Position numbers and translations under genes: made by a program
Notes under the pieces: generated by a model
The model's database searches: none
Told to the model about the DNA's origin: nothing
Seen by the model: only the letters and a program-made list of their open reading frames with translations
Origin: Ophiostoma sp. CBS 140.51
Taxonomy: Eukaryota > Ascomycota > Sordariomycetes > Ophiostomatales > Ophiostomataceae
Reading direction: 5' to 3'
Assembly (NCBI GenBank): GCA_029298735.1
Contig: JANSLP010000033.1
Span: 62,001-126,000, forward strand
DNA length: 64,000 bases
Part shown: positions 21,017 to 33,400 of the stretch, in pieces
How positions within the stretch are numbered: position 1 is the stretch's first letter
Layout: the number at the start of each line of letters is the position of its first letter

Positions 21017-22153
21017 ATGGCCCACGATGGTGATTTGATACCTTGCAGTACAGAGGACAATTACGATAGAGATGTGCTCGTCATCATTCTGCTCAATGGC
21101 GATGATGACTTTGAGGCAAATTTCACAATGCTCTTTAACGAAACACATATCTCGGTCACAGTCTTTGCACCACACAATTCGTCTGAAAAATCTACGGAGC
21201 AGCACCTTATCGATCTTATAAATCAATCTATCGATGAAATGCCGAATTCTCGACATCATACAGCCCACCGAAAACTCTGAATTTCAGCGATTTGCTCCAA
21301 AGGTGCAGCAGCCATCAACAAACAACACTCTACATGACCTTCTCTATCCTACAGTGCACTACTTTGCTTTCCGCTGTGACGGGCCTGATGCCCAGCCAAA
21401 GATCACACCAATGTCTCCAGAAGAAATCGAAAAGCGCCACGGGCCTCTGCCTCCTGTTGACGATTCAGAACCCAACAGTGGAGGTATACTCCAATTTCTT
21501 CTCTATGAACAGGAACATCTCCTGCGTTTCACTACAAAAGAGATTGGCGCTGTCCAAGAGATGTCCTCCAGCGGTTCAGTGACGCGGGTCCATATCAACA
21601 GCACTGGTAGCGACCACTCCTCGAGAGGCCTTCTCTGCAAAGCAACAGGCGCTTCGGGCGGACTCACTGCATCGACTACACTGCGGCGTGAACTGATGTA
21701 TCTCTTGACATTATATGAACGCAACTATCAAACATCACCGCCACGACACTTGCATGTGCACACCCTCACCTCGTCGGTCTGGTCACCCACCTGGAAAATG
21801 GTGATATTGTTGGCTTCGTCCGTGAGTGGATATCGGGCGAACCACTGTCCGATGTACTGAGGGTGGGGATGCCACTTGGTCCGAGCAAATACCGATGGTC
21901 CGGCCTACTTCACGAGTCTGTCGAGGCTCTGCATGCACTGGGTCTCGTCTGGGGCGACGGTAAAACAAGCAACCTCACTGTCAAGAGAGCTGACTTGGAA
22001 GCCTTGGAACAAGATACAAGCACGCAGAGTGACATGTGGCTCATTGACTTTGGCGGCGGCTGGACCGACGGATGAGTGGATAAAGAGAATGAAGACACGA
22101 TCGAAGGAGACAATCAGGTTGTCCGAAAGATTGACGAGGCTCTGCGTCTGTAG
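21017..22153 (+). pseudogene. Decayed fungal kinase-like gene
   Basis: Three adjoining reading frames together spell one protein of a fungal family with a kinase-like C-terminal half. The first (from ATG 21017) runs to about 21270. The second (to about 21765) holds LHDLLYPTVHYFAF and ends in RRELMYLLTLYERN. The third reads LVGLVTHLENGDIVGFVREW, then WGDGKTSN (catalytic-loop equivalent) and WLIDFGGGWTDG (DFG equivalent). Moving between frames needs an indel near 21240-21280 and another near 21755-21770, the latter next to a CACAC tract. A TGA at 22073-22075 stands where the family normally has Trp, and the frame then continues through VDKENEDTIEGDNQ to a natural stop at 22151-22153. No GT-AG introns explain the first frame change. 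So I read it as a recent pseudogene; sequencing errors could produce some of the breaks. Its Lys and catalytic Asp geometry is atypical, so even intact relatives may not phosphorylate protein. Confidence 0.72.
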
Positions 22154-23603
22154 AATAACACACATCGCCGTTGTCTTCATCGTCTGTATCGTGTCCATCT
22201 TTAATTCTTATAACCGATCTCTATATGCATATATGGGGGCTTATCTAGCAGCCTCCAGCTGAGACCATCTAACCATATCAGGTAACGCCCATCCCCGGAT
22301 CGAGGAAGAGCGATGCACGCCATTGTGCTGAGGCACAAGGGGAAAGCACGTCCACTGTTGCCCCGCATGTCGCCTTACGCACATGCATGTATGGAAGAGT
22401 ACCTGCCGGCCATCAGGGACAAACAGTCAAGACAGTCAAACAGCGCCAGCCAGGTCCAGCTCTTAATACGATCTCCGCCGATGCCTCTTTTCCTTTTCAA
22501 CGTCACTTGCTTCCTTCTTTCCTCCTCTGGGCCGTGTGCACTGGCCCGCGGCACGGCCGGACTACACCTAGCTGGCACGCACCAAGACAGTGCGCATCCT
22601 CGATGTTTCTCGTTTCTCCACTCAGCACTCACCACCGCTTTTGTTTCTTGCCCTTCTTTTCCATTGTTTTCTGTCGTTTTTTTCGTCCTCACTGTCTCTG
22701 CAGGACTCATCCTTCGTGCAGGTCAAGTACGCCGTCCTTTCCATGGTGAACTATCCAATCATCACCCTCCGACGGCGTCCTGTCCCTCAGCTCTCCTCTC
22801 TCTCTCCCCGCCCATCGATGTGCCGTACTCTTGCCGATGGGCCCATTCTGGGCCTTTCTTTTGCGCCCATTGCGTCTTCCTTCCCCCTCCAGCGGTTCTT
22901 CTGCACCCGTAGCTTGCCAATTGCGTATTCTCGACACTTTCTCCAGTAGGCATCCAGACAAGGAAAAGAACTCGCGCCCACTGCTGTGTAGCCCGCTTTA
23001 TGACCGTTTTTGCCCTTTCACCTGTGTGTCCAAGCCCAGTTTCTTGTCCTATTTGCTTAGAACAACAGGCTAATGCCGTCTTTTTTTCCTCTCCTTTCTT
23101 TGCTGGCACACTGTTCTGCCACCCATTCTTCCGTGTGCTGCCCACCCTACTGTGTACATCGAGACTGTGCTGCTCAGTCGCTCCTTCCCTCCATTCCATG
23201 CTTCTTCCGTCCCCCGCCCTCCCGCTAGGCCTAGCTCGCAAGTAACAGCTCTTTCTCCCCGGGACACCCCCAAAACCTGCCGGCTGGTAGGGCAAGAACA
23301 CACCTCCTCTTTGCTCTTTGACCCATTGTTGCTCTTTCCTCTTTTTTTCTTTCTTTTCCTCAATTCCTCTTCCCCACCCATCCTCTCTCTCTCTCTTCTC
23401 CTTCTCCTTCCTCCTTCCACCCAAACAACGTCCGTCAACATCACCAAACAACATCCAATTCGACTGCCAACATCTTACTGCAACACACCCTCCCTCGTTC
23501 ACCTGCGCCTTCGTCTTGCTAGGCGCTCGCTTTCGTGCATCCGAAATCACTACTATACAGTACTTAATACCTCTCCCTCACTATCCCCGATTACGTCATC
23601 GCA
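22154..23603. promoter_or_regulatory. Pyrimidine-rich upstream region of the 23604 gene
   Basis: 1.45 kb without a gene. The plus strand is strongly C/T-rich, with a long tract at about 23330-23420 (CTCTCTCT and TTCTTTTCC units), then a CAA/CAT-rich stretch up to the ATG. This layout, a CT block followed by an A/C-rich leader, is typical of promoters of well-expressed filamentous-fungal genes. Confidence 0.55.
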
Positions 23604-25108
23604 ATGGCCGACCACGCTTCCGCGCCCGTGGTCAACTCAGGTATGCGCCTTTTACCCTCAGCACTGCGCAATATGTCGCGATGCTTCATTCCCATGCGTT
23701 CCACCTCCCATGTTGAATTTCTATGTGGTCTTCCCGGCATTGCATTCTCTCCAGTCGGCGCTCAGCTTGGTCCTGGAAAATGGCCCGGCCTAGATCGCCG
23801 ACTGGTCGCAAACCAATGAGCCAAGCTTCCCCCGGATTTTAAGCAATGCCATTGGTCCGTTGCGACGGGGCATCAACAGCTTCAATTCACAGCTCTTACA
23901 CGTCGCAGCATTTTGTGAATTCATGAATTGATTCAATTAAAGTGACCAATAAACTAACATTAAACTGCTCAACTCTCTCAGACTCAAAGTCCGTTAACGA
24001 CAGTTCCTCCAAGCCTACCGAGTCGGGTGGCAGCACTGGCCTCCCCGGACTTCCCGGTCTCCCGAAGCTTCCTCATCTTCCTGACGTCCCCAGCCTGCCC
24101 CCCAAGCCCGTTTTTGGCGGCTCCAAGTTCGGCGTCGTGAATAAAGATGGCAATTCCGACACGTTCGTCAAGAAGGACAACTCGCCCTCCAGCTCGGCCG
24201 GCGGTGAGGTTAACGGCAACACTGAAAAGGTCACCGACGACAAGAAGGACGACACCGACTTTGCCAAACCCGTGACGCCAGTTAGTGAGGCTAACGGCGG
24301 CCATGAACTGCCATCCACGTCATCTGCTACACTCGAAGCGTCGGCTGCTCCCCTGCCCTTAACCGAAGAAAAGCCTGCCGACAAGCCGGGCCCATCAGAA
24401 CCCACGGCGGCCAGCATCCCCACCGCCACGGCGCCATCGGCAGACCCCGTCACGTCCACTGCACCCGCTACTAACGGCAGCAGCGACGAGCCGTCTTCTT
24501 CCTTGGCCACAGGTCTTCCTGCGAAGCCCGTTGAGTCGGCTGAGACCGTTGAGCCTGTGGCAGCCGATCCCGTCGTTGGCGACAAGCGCAAGGCCGATGG
24601 GGTCGCCACTGACGACAAGCCGGCCGATGCGGCGCCTACAGCCAGCTCTCTTTTCGGCGGCGACTCCGCCGCCAAGCCGCTCGCTGCTTCAGTAGAGTCG
24701 GTTACGGACGTCGAGGACGCCGCATCCGCTCCCAAGAAGCAAAAGACGGACACCGGCGCCGAGAAGGCTGCAGCCGTCGATGCCGCGCCCAAGTCCACCC
24801 CGGCCGCGCCGCCCGTCGAGGTTCCTGCACCCTCACCCGTCACGGTGGCCGCCCCTGCTGCTGAACCCATTGCCGCCCCTGTGGGTGCGCCTGCGTCTGT
24901 CGCCCCCGCCCTTGAGGTTAACCTGGGCCCGGCACCCTCGGCCGAGGAGGTAGCTTCGACCTCGACCGATACCCCCGCCGAGGCCTCTGCTCCTAGCAGC
25001 GGTGCTGGCGTTAAAAAGAGCAACAGCCGCGCCAAGAGGGAGAAGAAGCCGCTGCCGCCTGTGGGCAAGACGGCGCGCAAGACGCGCAGCCAAGGGCCGG
25101 CTGCGTGA
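23604..25108 (+). CDS. Disordered Ala/Pro/Ser-rich protein, two exons
   Basis: Exons 23604-23640 and 23982-25108 join to 387 residues. Exon 1 encodes MADHASAPVVNS plus one base. The 341-nt intron starts GTATGC and ends CTCTCAG, with CTAAC about 25-30 nt before the acceptor. Joining restores GAC (Asp) and runs straight into SKSVNDSSSKPTES, which strongly supports the model. The protein has a repeated GLPGLPGLPKLPHLP segment (about 25-45), then long Ala/Pro/Glu/Thr-rich disorder. It has nuclear-localisation-like clusters GDKRKADG and PKKQKTD and a basic C-terminal tail, RAKREKKPLPP then TARKTRSQG. I do not recognise the family. A nuclear or chromatin-associated role is possible from the basic motifs but is inference only. 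Codon use is GC-rich as in neighbouring genes. Confidence 0.8.
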
Positions 25109-28100
25109 GTGTCGTCGAGATATCAGCGAGATGACAGTATACTTTCAGAGTACTGTTTCGAAAACTGTGTATATGTAAGGTAGGTTAAGGGTCATGGACA
25201 ACAGACCTCAGGGCACTACGGAAGTATCATGAAAAAGCAAGAAAAAAAATACCAAAATCGGGAGGGCCAGCTGCATGAGCAAAAACACACCAGCCGTGCT
25301 AGGCCAGGAGCTCTCCCCGGGGATGGGATCGGGATATGTTTTTTATTGCATGTTAATGTATTTATGTGCTTTCATTTGCATTTGTTTGTTTTGTTTTGTT
25401 ATTCGCCTACATCCTCCATCACAGCATGAGAGAGAGAGTAAGGCAGGCAGTATCGGTGGCAGGGCTGTTTGTCTGTTATCTTGGAAAATATACACAAAAG
25501 GGAGAAAACGGGACCTTTGGCTTGGGGGACAACTTTTCTTTTTCTGTAGCAACTGCATTTTACGATTATTCAATCAATGACTTTTATCCATCATTTGATG
25601 AGTTTATTGTTGATAGTCTGTGGTGTTGTCTAATTCACACGGCTCTGTTTGTTTTTATTTTATTTTATTATTCAATCAATTAAATTTCTGTTTATATATA
25701 TGTGCTTTCGATTATTTTTATTTTCTTTTCCCATACAACAATAGTACAGGAACCAACAGCAATCTTAATCTTTAGAAACAGCTGTTAGTTTCTTTCAATG
25801 AAAAAACCGCCCAAAAGTACATAGTTCTTTCTTTCTTCTTTTCTTCTTTATTAAAAGACAGAAAGGTTTCATCCCTACGTCAAGCAACCCCTTTTGTGGC
25901 ACGTTTGTATAACAACGCCCTCGGCTTGTGATTCCCAAAACGAAACGTAGCATCCGTCTTTTGTTGAAAAATAGACGAGGCGATAAGATCGACAGCACAA
26001 AGTGGTAAAGTACAAGTATTGACGGAGAACAGCCGCTCAGCCTCACCCACGCGGCCAAGCCGACAGCTTGTAAAAGAACTCTTTTGTACGTTCGTACTGT
26101 GTAAACTGCGCTGCCGAGCCCCATGTTATGCCCTGTTTTGGAGACGCCAACAAAAGCCCAGAAAAGCTGATATGTTTCTCTTGTCAATACGGAGTATGAA
26201 GCGCTTTCAATATATCCTGTTTGTATTGACTTTCTTGGTCCGAAACTATTTGTCTTTTTGCCACACTTTATTGGCAAGCACCACCATCCCACGCTTGCAA
26301 GCTTGGAAAGCTCTTCGTCCGAAGAAAAAGGAACTGCTTTCAATAACAAGAAAAACAACAGGACAAAAGACGCGACGGAATATCATGATGCAAGGCTCTG
26401 AGGCTGTGCTTTCGCTCCCTCCCGCGGTCCCCTGGCAGGATTCTTTATGGGCACGATTTATTGGACGGCAGAAACGGACGAGCGCTCGAGCACTCTCAAG
26501 GCGCTGTAAATTTATATTATGCAAAAAGCGCACCCACGAACGATTATTGACGGACCTCGCGGCTTTCACGGCCCCACGTCTTTTGCCAAGCAAAAAGACC
26601 ACAAAAAAGGCCAGCGATCAATGCTCGTATTCAACAACAAGCCAGAGCCAGAGGGATCGCTGCATGCATGTCCGCGTTCCTTTGCTCTGGTCCCCTTGGT
26701 TTTGGTTAAATTTGATTTGATAGCGATTGCCAACGATGCGATGCGCATTTCTGCACTTTCTGCACAATCTGCAGACTGCAGTTCGTTTACCAGGGCTCAG
26801 ATAAAAATAGCAGCCCGAAGATGCCATGTGCTGCAGCCAAAGAGACCTGCAGAAAAACGGGATCATCAGGAACAAGAATGGCAAGACGGAAGCAGGAACG
26901 GCAGCCAAAGAATACGAAAGAGACCCTGAGAGCCTTACAACCCAACAAATGCCAAAAAAGTGAACATTCAAGATGGAATACGACGACACACGTCATGGAT
27001 ACCTCCACAAAATGCAAAAATGGGCAGCCGAACCAGATGACCCTGATAACACTTTTGCCAGGTGGTTCGCCAAGTCACATCGCTCTCCCCAAAAGCAAGA
27101 CACATAAGGCTTGCCAACCTCGTGATGCCCAAAAGCTGATCAACAGGATCGTGTCTATCCACCATTTGAGAAAGAGGATGAGCCTCTTCTAACAAATAGG
27201 AGCACGGTCCGGGGACACTTGACAGACGCTTTGTCCTTGGACATGTCGTAACGGCTTTCGGCTCCAGAGAATAAACATTAAACAGTACAGAGCATCTCGG
27301 CTGTTCCTGAGAAGAGGCCTCTTTTTCGGACTTCAACCGTTTTTGTGTTTTTGACGACGTCTCTTAACTCGTATCCGGCCCACTATGCAAAGCCAGGGCT
27401 GTCCTTGCTTGTTGGGGATAATATGGAGAAGACTAACAACAGTAGTCCCAGTGGACGTCAGTCGAAGTCTGAAGTCTGTGATCGAATAGTAAACATCCTT
27501 GAAGCCAGGCCCAGAACGGGCTGGTTTCGAGTTTCGTACGACGTCAACCCCCCCCCCCCCATAGGCAACCCGAGGCAGGATGTTTTAACAGACCCTTCAC
27601 CAGCTAAGTGGGCTTGTTGACGTGGAATGCGGCCCCTAACGGCGGTTTCCTCGCACTGACAGCTTTAGTTCCAGGCCCGTAGCATGCCCGTCAGGGGCAA
27701 AAAACCGACCAACCAGGGCACCCAGCCGCCAGGACACCCAAAGACACCAAAGACACCAACAGGCGGAAGAGACGCCAGACCACCGTCGGAATGGCGGATG
27801 GCAAAAATAGAAACTTTTTTGGAGCATTCTTGATTTTTGCAGAGCTTTTTTCCTCCAGTGCATTGTTAGCGCAAGACCCCCCCGTTGGGAGTCCCAGGTC
27901 CCAGTTCCAGTACAACCCCACTTCTTCCCTGCTCCTTCCCCCTGACGAATACGAAGAAAAACGCGTCGGATGGGCTTCTCTTGCTTCTTTAGCTCTTATT
28001 CTTAGCCCAGGGGGTGTGCCGCCAGTTGCACCAGTGAAACAGTATCTGTAAACATTTGTATTCTACTGGACGTCTAGCGTCTACTGTGCAGTAAAAGCGC

Positions 28101-28610
28101 CAGGTACCTGTAATCTGCAGCTTGTTGGTGCATGAATATGCCAAAATAGGGGCACATGTTTGTATCTTTTGTTTTCGAAATACTTTGTCGCACGCCATCA
28201 AGAAACGGCGCAGTATGAAGAAGATAGTGGACGACACGCAAGACGAAAAACGGAGTCGGTGTTCGTCATGACGTTTGAGGCAGGAGCGACGGACGTATGT
28301 GCTTTTTCTTATCTCCAACGGAGGAAAGCGCGACCAGACAATGTCTGAATGCGAGTTTGAATAGGAAGTCGGAGACGGTCGTTCTTTCCTTCTGGTCCCT
28401 GGCGCCCTATTCACACGGGCAGCACGCTGACTGGCAAGGAAGTCGCAGACCCGGTTTTTCTTGTGCTCCTTCTGCCCCTTTCTGTGCAGGTCTCGCTCTC
28501 GTGGGAAGGAGCACACGACACGCAAAGACGCAGACTCGGACGTGTTGCCCAACCCGCGCCGACTCAAACAGGCGTGTTTACCTTGTCGAAATTTTCTCTC
28601 GCACGTATTT

Positions 28611-28637
28611 ACTCCGTACGATCGCAAGGTACGGAGT
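28611..28637. repeat. Short inverted repeat (ACTCCGTAC / GTACGGAGT)
   Basis: A perfect 9-bp inverted repeat separated by 9 bp. Related CGGAGT cores recur elsewhere in non-coding parts of the window (near 26192, 46134 and 61358), so it may belong to a dispersed intergenic motif or be a protein-binding dyad. Confidence 0.6.
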
Positions 28638-29880
28638 CCTCCGTAGAACTTTCCGGGAAGTGGAGTAGGGAAGGTGCAAACGACAGGCAAGAAGGCAAAG
28701 AACCCGCAGGTCGCAGCTTCCAGACGCTCTTGGATTTTGCTTTTTCAACTTTTCCTTGACACTGTGGCTCTGTGGATGCCCTCCACTCCCTGCCTCCTGC
28801 CTTTGGAGCCCCAGTTTTTCTCCTTCCAGTCCTGCGTCCAGGCCTCCCTCCACGTCAACGGGCTCCCCTCCCCCAAGCATTTTTGCCTTCGCTGCAGCGT
28901 TCTGAGGCTCCCTTGCAGTTTGGCTACCCACCACCCCTGCATCACATCCTCGCCTCTCTTTCGTCTTTACAGGCTACACCAGGCCTCGCTCTCCCATCCC
29001 ATCCATAGTCCACAATCCACTCACACCTCCACCACACGCCATGCGCGGGAAAAAAGACCTGGCGGGCTTGCGTTTCCAGTTTTCTGTTGCGTTCCTTCCC
29101 CGTTTGTTCTTGTCCTTTACATTCTGCTGATCACTTCTGGGCAGCATCCAGTTCCAGTTCTTTTTTTGTTCTTTTTCCGTTTTATTCTTTTTTTCTTCGC
29201 GATTCACTCATTCTCGTATCGACTTTTCGATCCGCCGCTCGCTTTGGCCCTTTTCTTTTGCCTTTCGTCTTTCGCTTTTCTCCTTTTGTTTTCTTGTTTT
29301 CGTTTCTTTCATCTCACCATTCTTTGTTTTCGACGTCACATTCGAACCCCTATTCTTGTGACCTCTCTTTGTTCGACCACCACAAACGACGACGACCCTG
29401 AGCGATCTTCTCGAACCCTACTACGAAGCCTACCAGCCCAGGCTACCCAGCGAACATCTCGACGATCATTCTCAACGGTGGGCTCCTGGCCAGCAGAACA
29501 ACGAATCCAACAGACGACGCAGCCAGCCTCCGCCCGAAAATATATCCTTCGTGCATGCCAACCAATTCCACTACCATTTGAGACAGAAACCCGCGTCACG
29601 TCACCACTCTTCACTCGTTTTTGTGTGGCAGCGTGTAAGGAGGCAAACGGGAAACTTTCCCCTACCATCCGACACTTCCTCTCGCTCTCTTCTCTTTCCT
29701 CTCCCACATCTTTCCTTTGCTCTATCCCGACAGCATCGACGACGACCTGCACGCACACTCGCTCGCTCTTTGTTGCTGCGGTCTATTCTCTTTCCTGCTT
29801 CCGTCGTTTTTGGAGACTCACTCGCTTGCTGCTCCTTTGTTTGACGACATTCTGTCTTTTTGTTCTTTCTTTTCTAAAGA

Positions 29881-29913
29881 CAGCGCCAGCGCCAGCGCCA
29901 GCGCCAGCGCCAG
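29881..29913 (+). repeat. (CAGCGC)5 hexamer repeat
   Basis: Five perfect CAGCGC units followed by CAG, in the presumed leader of the CSC1-like gene about 510 bp before its start codon. It stands out as a GC-rich block in pyrimidine-rich DNA. Confidence 0.9.
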
Positions 29914-30403
29914 GAACAGGAACCAACAGGCATACAGGCACCGAACGGCCTCTCACGACCAACCCCAATATCCCTTTGTTTGGTTCTTCGCGACGACCCC
30001 TGAAGTAGTCTCTGGGACCTCAACGACGCTTACAGCCGCGCCCCAGCTTTCGACTTTATTAGCTGCCGTGCCTCCCGTATTCCCAAACTTGCATAGTCGA
30101 CGTTTAATATCCTCGAGCAAACTATCGACAATTGCATCCGCCGAGCCCCTTCACCCGCCCTCGCTACAACAGGTCTATATCAGCCGGTTCTGATTAAACC
30201 GTTCCCTCGGGAGGCAACACGACCCGAATTTATACGACAAGGCACAAAAGCCTCTACACATATACACGAACACTCGAAATCAAGGTACCTTCCGAACCGT
30301 CTTCGTATCCTGCCGCACGGCCTCCCTTTCCCTCCTTTTTTCTCCCCTACACTCGTTTCTCGACACCTCTCGTCGCCTTTTCGGTCGACGGCGAGATAGA
30401 ACG

Positions 30404-30417
30404 ACACACACACACAC
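30404..30417 (+). repeat. (AC)7 repeat just before the CSC1-like start codon
   Basis: Seven AC units end 7 bp before the ATG at 30425, much like the (AC)10 in front of the gene at 11486. Confidence 0.85.
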
Positions 30418-30424
30418 GTACACA

Positions 30425-33400
30425 ATGGATTTGGCAACAAAGACATTACCACTCGTCTTCGGACGAGAAACAGCAACGTCGACGAGTGCGGCCGACGAGC
30501 TGCTGCTGCTTCTCCAGAACCCCTTCGGCTCACAGCTGCAGGTTGGTTCCATTTGGGCCTCCGTCGGCACATCCTTCGGCATCACTGCCGGTATCGCCCT
30601 CCTCTTCTCCCTCATCCGCCCATACCACACCGTCGTCTATGCTCCCAAGCTCAAGCATGCCGACGAACAACACATCCCACCACCCGTAGGCAAGGGCATC
30701 TTTGCATGGGTGGGCCCGCTATGGAAGACAAACGAGCAGGACCTTATCCGCATGGTCGGCATGGACGCTGCTATCTTCATGCGCTTCACCCTCATGTGCC
30801 GGAACATCTTCCTGGTGCTCGCCGTCATCGGCTGCGCCGTTTTGATTCCTGTCAACTACATCAACAGTGTCCGGTACGGTAACGACGTCTGGATCTCCAT
30901 GCTGGGCCCGGCCAACGTCTTTGGCAACCCCCAGTGGGCTACCTCCATTATTGCCTGGGTCATCAACATCGTTGTGTGCTTTTTCTTGTGGTGGAACTAT
31001 AGGAAAGTTCTGAAGCTGCGGAGACAGTACTTTGAGAGCCAGGAGTACCAGATGAGCCTCCACTCGCGGACGCTCATGTTGTACGACATTCCCAAGAAGA
31101 TGGGCTCCGACGAGGGCATTGCCCGTATCATTGACGAGGTCGCACCTAATTCGTCGTTCTCGCGGACCGCCATTGCCCGCAACGTCAAGATCCTCCCCGA
31201 GCTCATCAAGGAGCACGAGAAGGCCGTCCGCGCCCTCGAAAAGGTGCTTGCCAAGTACCTCAAGGACCCCCAGAACCTGCCGCCCGCCCGCCCCCAGTGC
31301 AAGCCCTCGAAGAAGGACCACTCCTACGACACCTACCCCAAGGGCCAAAAGGTCGACGCCATCGAGTACCTGACTCAGCGCATCAAGGACCTCGAGGTCG
31401 AGATCAAGGAGGTGCGCCAGAGTGTCGATAAGCGCAACACCATGTCTTACGGTTTTGCTTCGTACTCGGACATCAGCGAGGCTCACTCGATCGCCTATGC
31501 TGCTCGCAAGAAGCGCCCCGAGGGCGCCACGATCCGCCTGGCCACCCGCCCCAACGACATTATATGGGACAACCTGCCGCTGACTGCTTCGACTCGCAGC
31601 CGTCGCCGCTTCATGAACAACCTCTGGGTCGCCCTGCTGACGTTCCTTTGGGTCGCGCCCAACGCCATGATTGCCATCTTCCTCGTCAACCTTAGTAACC
31701 TCGGCCTGGTCTGGAAGGCCTTTGATACGCAGCTCAAGACCAACACCCACTTCTGGCAGTTGGTCCAGGGTGTGGCTTCACCCGCCATCACTTCCGCTGT
31801 CTACCTGCTCCTCCCCGTCCTCTTCCGTCGCCTTGCCATCCAGTCTGGCGACCAGACTAAGACTGGCCGTGAACGCCACGTGTTGGCCAAGCTATACTCC
31901 TTCTTCGTCTTCAACAACCTTGTGATCTTCTCCCTCTTTAGTGCCGTGTGGGGTTTCATCTCGGCTGTTGTCGACAAGACGAGTTCCGGCGAGGATGGCT
32001 GGAAGGCCATTGTGTCTGAAGACCCTGGCAACTACCTTCTAAATGGTCTCTGCAATATCTCGCCCTTCTGGATTACTTGGCTCCTGCAGCGCCAGATGGG
32101 TGTTGCTGTCGATCTGGCTCAGCTGTGGCCTCTGTTCTGGGGCTTCATCATGCGCAAGTTCTCCAGCCCGACGCCCCGCGAGATGATTGAGCTGACTGCA
32201 CCCCCCTCGTTCGACTACGCCAGCTACTACAACTATTTCTTGTACTACTCGACTGTCGCTCTCTGCTTCGCCGTCGTCCAGCCACTCGTCCTTGCTGCCG
32301 CCGCCATCTACTTTGCTATCGATGTTGTTCTCCGCAAGTACCTGATCCTCTACGTCTTTGTCACCAAGACCGAGTCCGGCGGTGCTTTCTGGCGTGTCCT
32401 GTTCAACCGCATGGTTTTCGGTACCTTCCTCGCCAACCTCGTCGCATTCCTCATCGTCTTTGTCCGCGGCAACAACAACCACATCCAGGCCTACGTCATT
32501 GCGCCCCTGCCCTTTATCATGATCGGCTTCAAGTGGTACTGCGCAAGCACCTTTGATGACAAGATGCAGTTCTACACCACCCAGAACGTCATGGCCAACC
32601 CGGAGGCCGGCCTCGATATTGCCAGCAAGGAGAACCTGCGCAGCGACCGCCTGGCCGCTCGCTTCGGTCACCCTGCTCTCTACCGCCCCCTCATCACGCC
32701 CATGGTCCACGCCAAGGCCCAAAACATTCTGGCCAGTGTGTACTCTGGTCGCTTGACGGCAGGCCGCGAGGCTGGCTCTGGCGACAGCGCGTCTGTCTCT
32801 GGCTACTCGGACACGTACATTATGGACCCAATGAACTCCAAGCGTCCTGGCAAGGCCGCCGGAGCCGCTATGCCCGGCTTCGAGGTCGTCCCCGAGTCGC
32901 GCCTGGACTTTGAGTACTACAAGAACCGTGACGAGTTTGCTGAGGAGCACGGCGGTGGTGAGATCTTTGGTGTTGCTCGCGACATTATCCGTCCTGGCAC
33001 ACCCGGCAGCATGATGGGCGCCACCGACTCGCGCCCTGGCACACCGGTTGGTGGCATGACAGGTCGCCGGCAGTTCTCGACGGCCACGACGGCTTACGGT
33101 GGTGGTGGTATGGGTGGTGGCCCTGAGACACAGGGTACATTCTACGAGCCTGGGTATAACAAGCCTGGTGTTCCCAGTCCCCCAATCACCAACCAGTCTC
33201 AGTACATTGTCAACCCGGTCCGCACACAATCACCCTCGCCCTACGACGGCATGCGCTCGACATCGCCTGGCCCCAACCTGATGCTGGGCACGGGTCTTGA
33301 GTCCTCTCGGTCACGGTCGCCCATGTACAGCTCCGGCGGCAACGACAGCTCCAGCGATCTGGTCGGCAACGCCGCCGCCATGCCAGTGGCTGCCCCCATC

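Larger units (their letters stand above)
25109..30424. other. 5.3 kb without a recognised gene; long leader of the CSC1-like gene
   Basis: I see no supportable gene between 25109 and about 28650; open frames there are short and motif-free, and the left end is AT-rich 3' flank. From about 28700 to 30424 the plus strand is strongly pyrimidine-rich with poly-T/CT blocks (29160-29310, 29680-29740) and looks like promoter plus a long 5' UTR of the channel gene. A 444-codon open frame within it is rich in Ser/Phe/Leu only because of the C/T bias. A 13-base C run lies at 27548-27560. Confidence 0.5.

Noticed and set aside
21017..22153. Repeat-induced point mutation as the cause of the kinase-like pseudogene
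   Set aside because: The nonsense change is in a GpG context and the other breaks are indels; the sequence is not noticeably AT-enriched.
28674..30008. A 444-codon open frame upstream of the CSC1-like gene
   Set aside because: Composition is Ser/Phe/Leu/Thr from C/T-rich DNA, with no motif; better explained as promoter and 5' UTR.
32039..33229. A 396-codon antisense open frame in the CSC1-like gene (and similar ones at 30719-31750 and 39797-40864)
   Set aside because: These are antisense shadows of GC3-rich genes with no domain signal.
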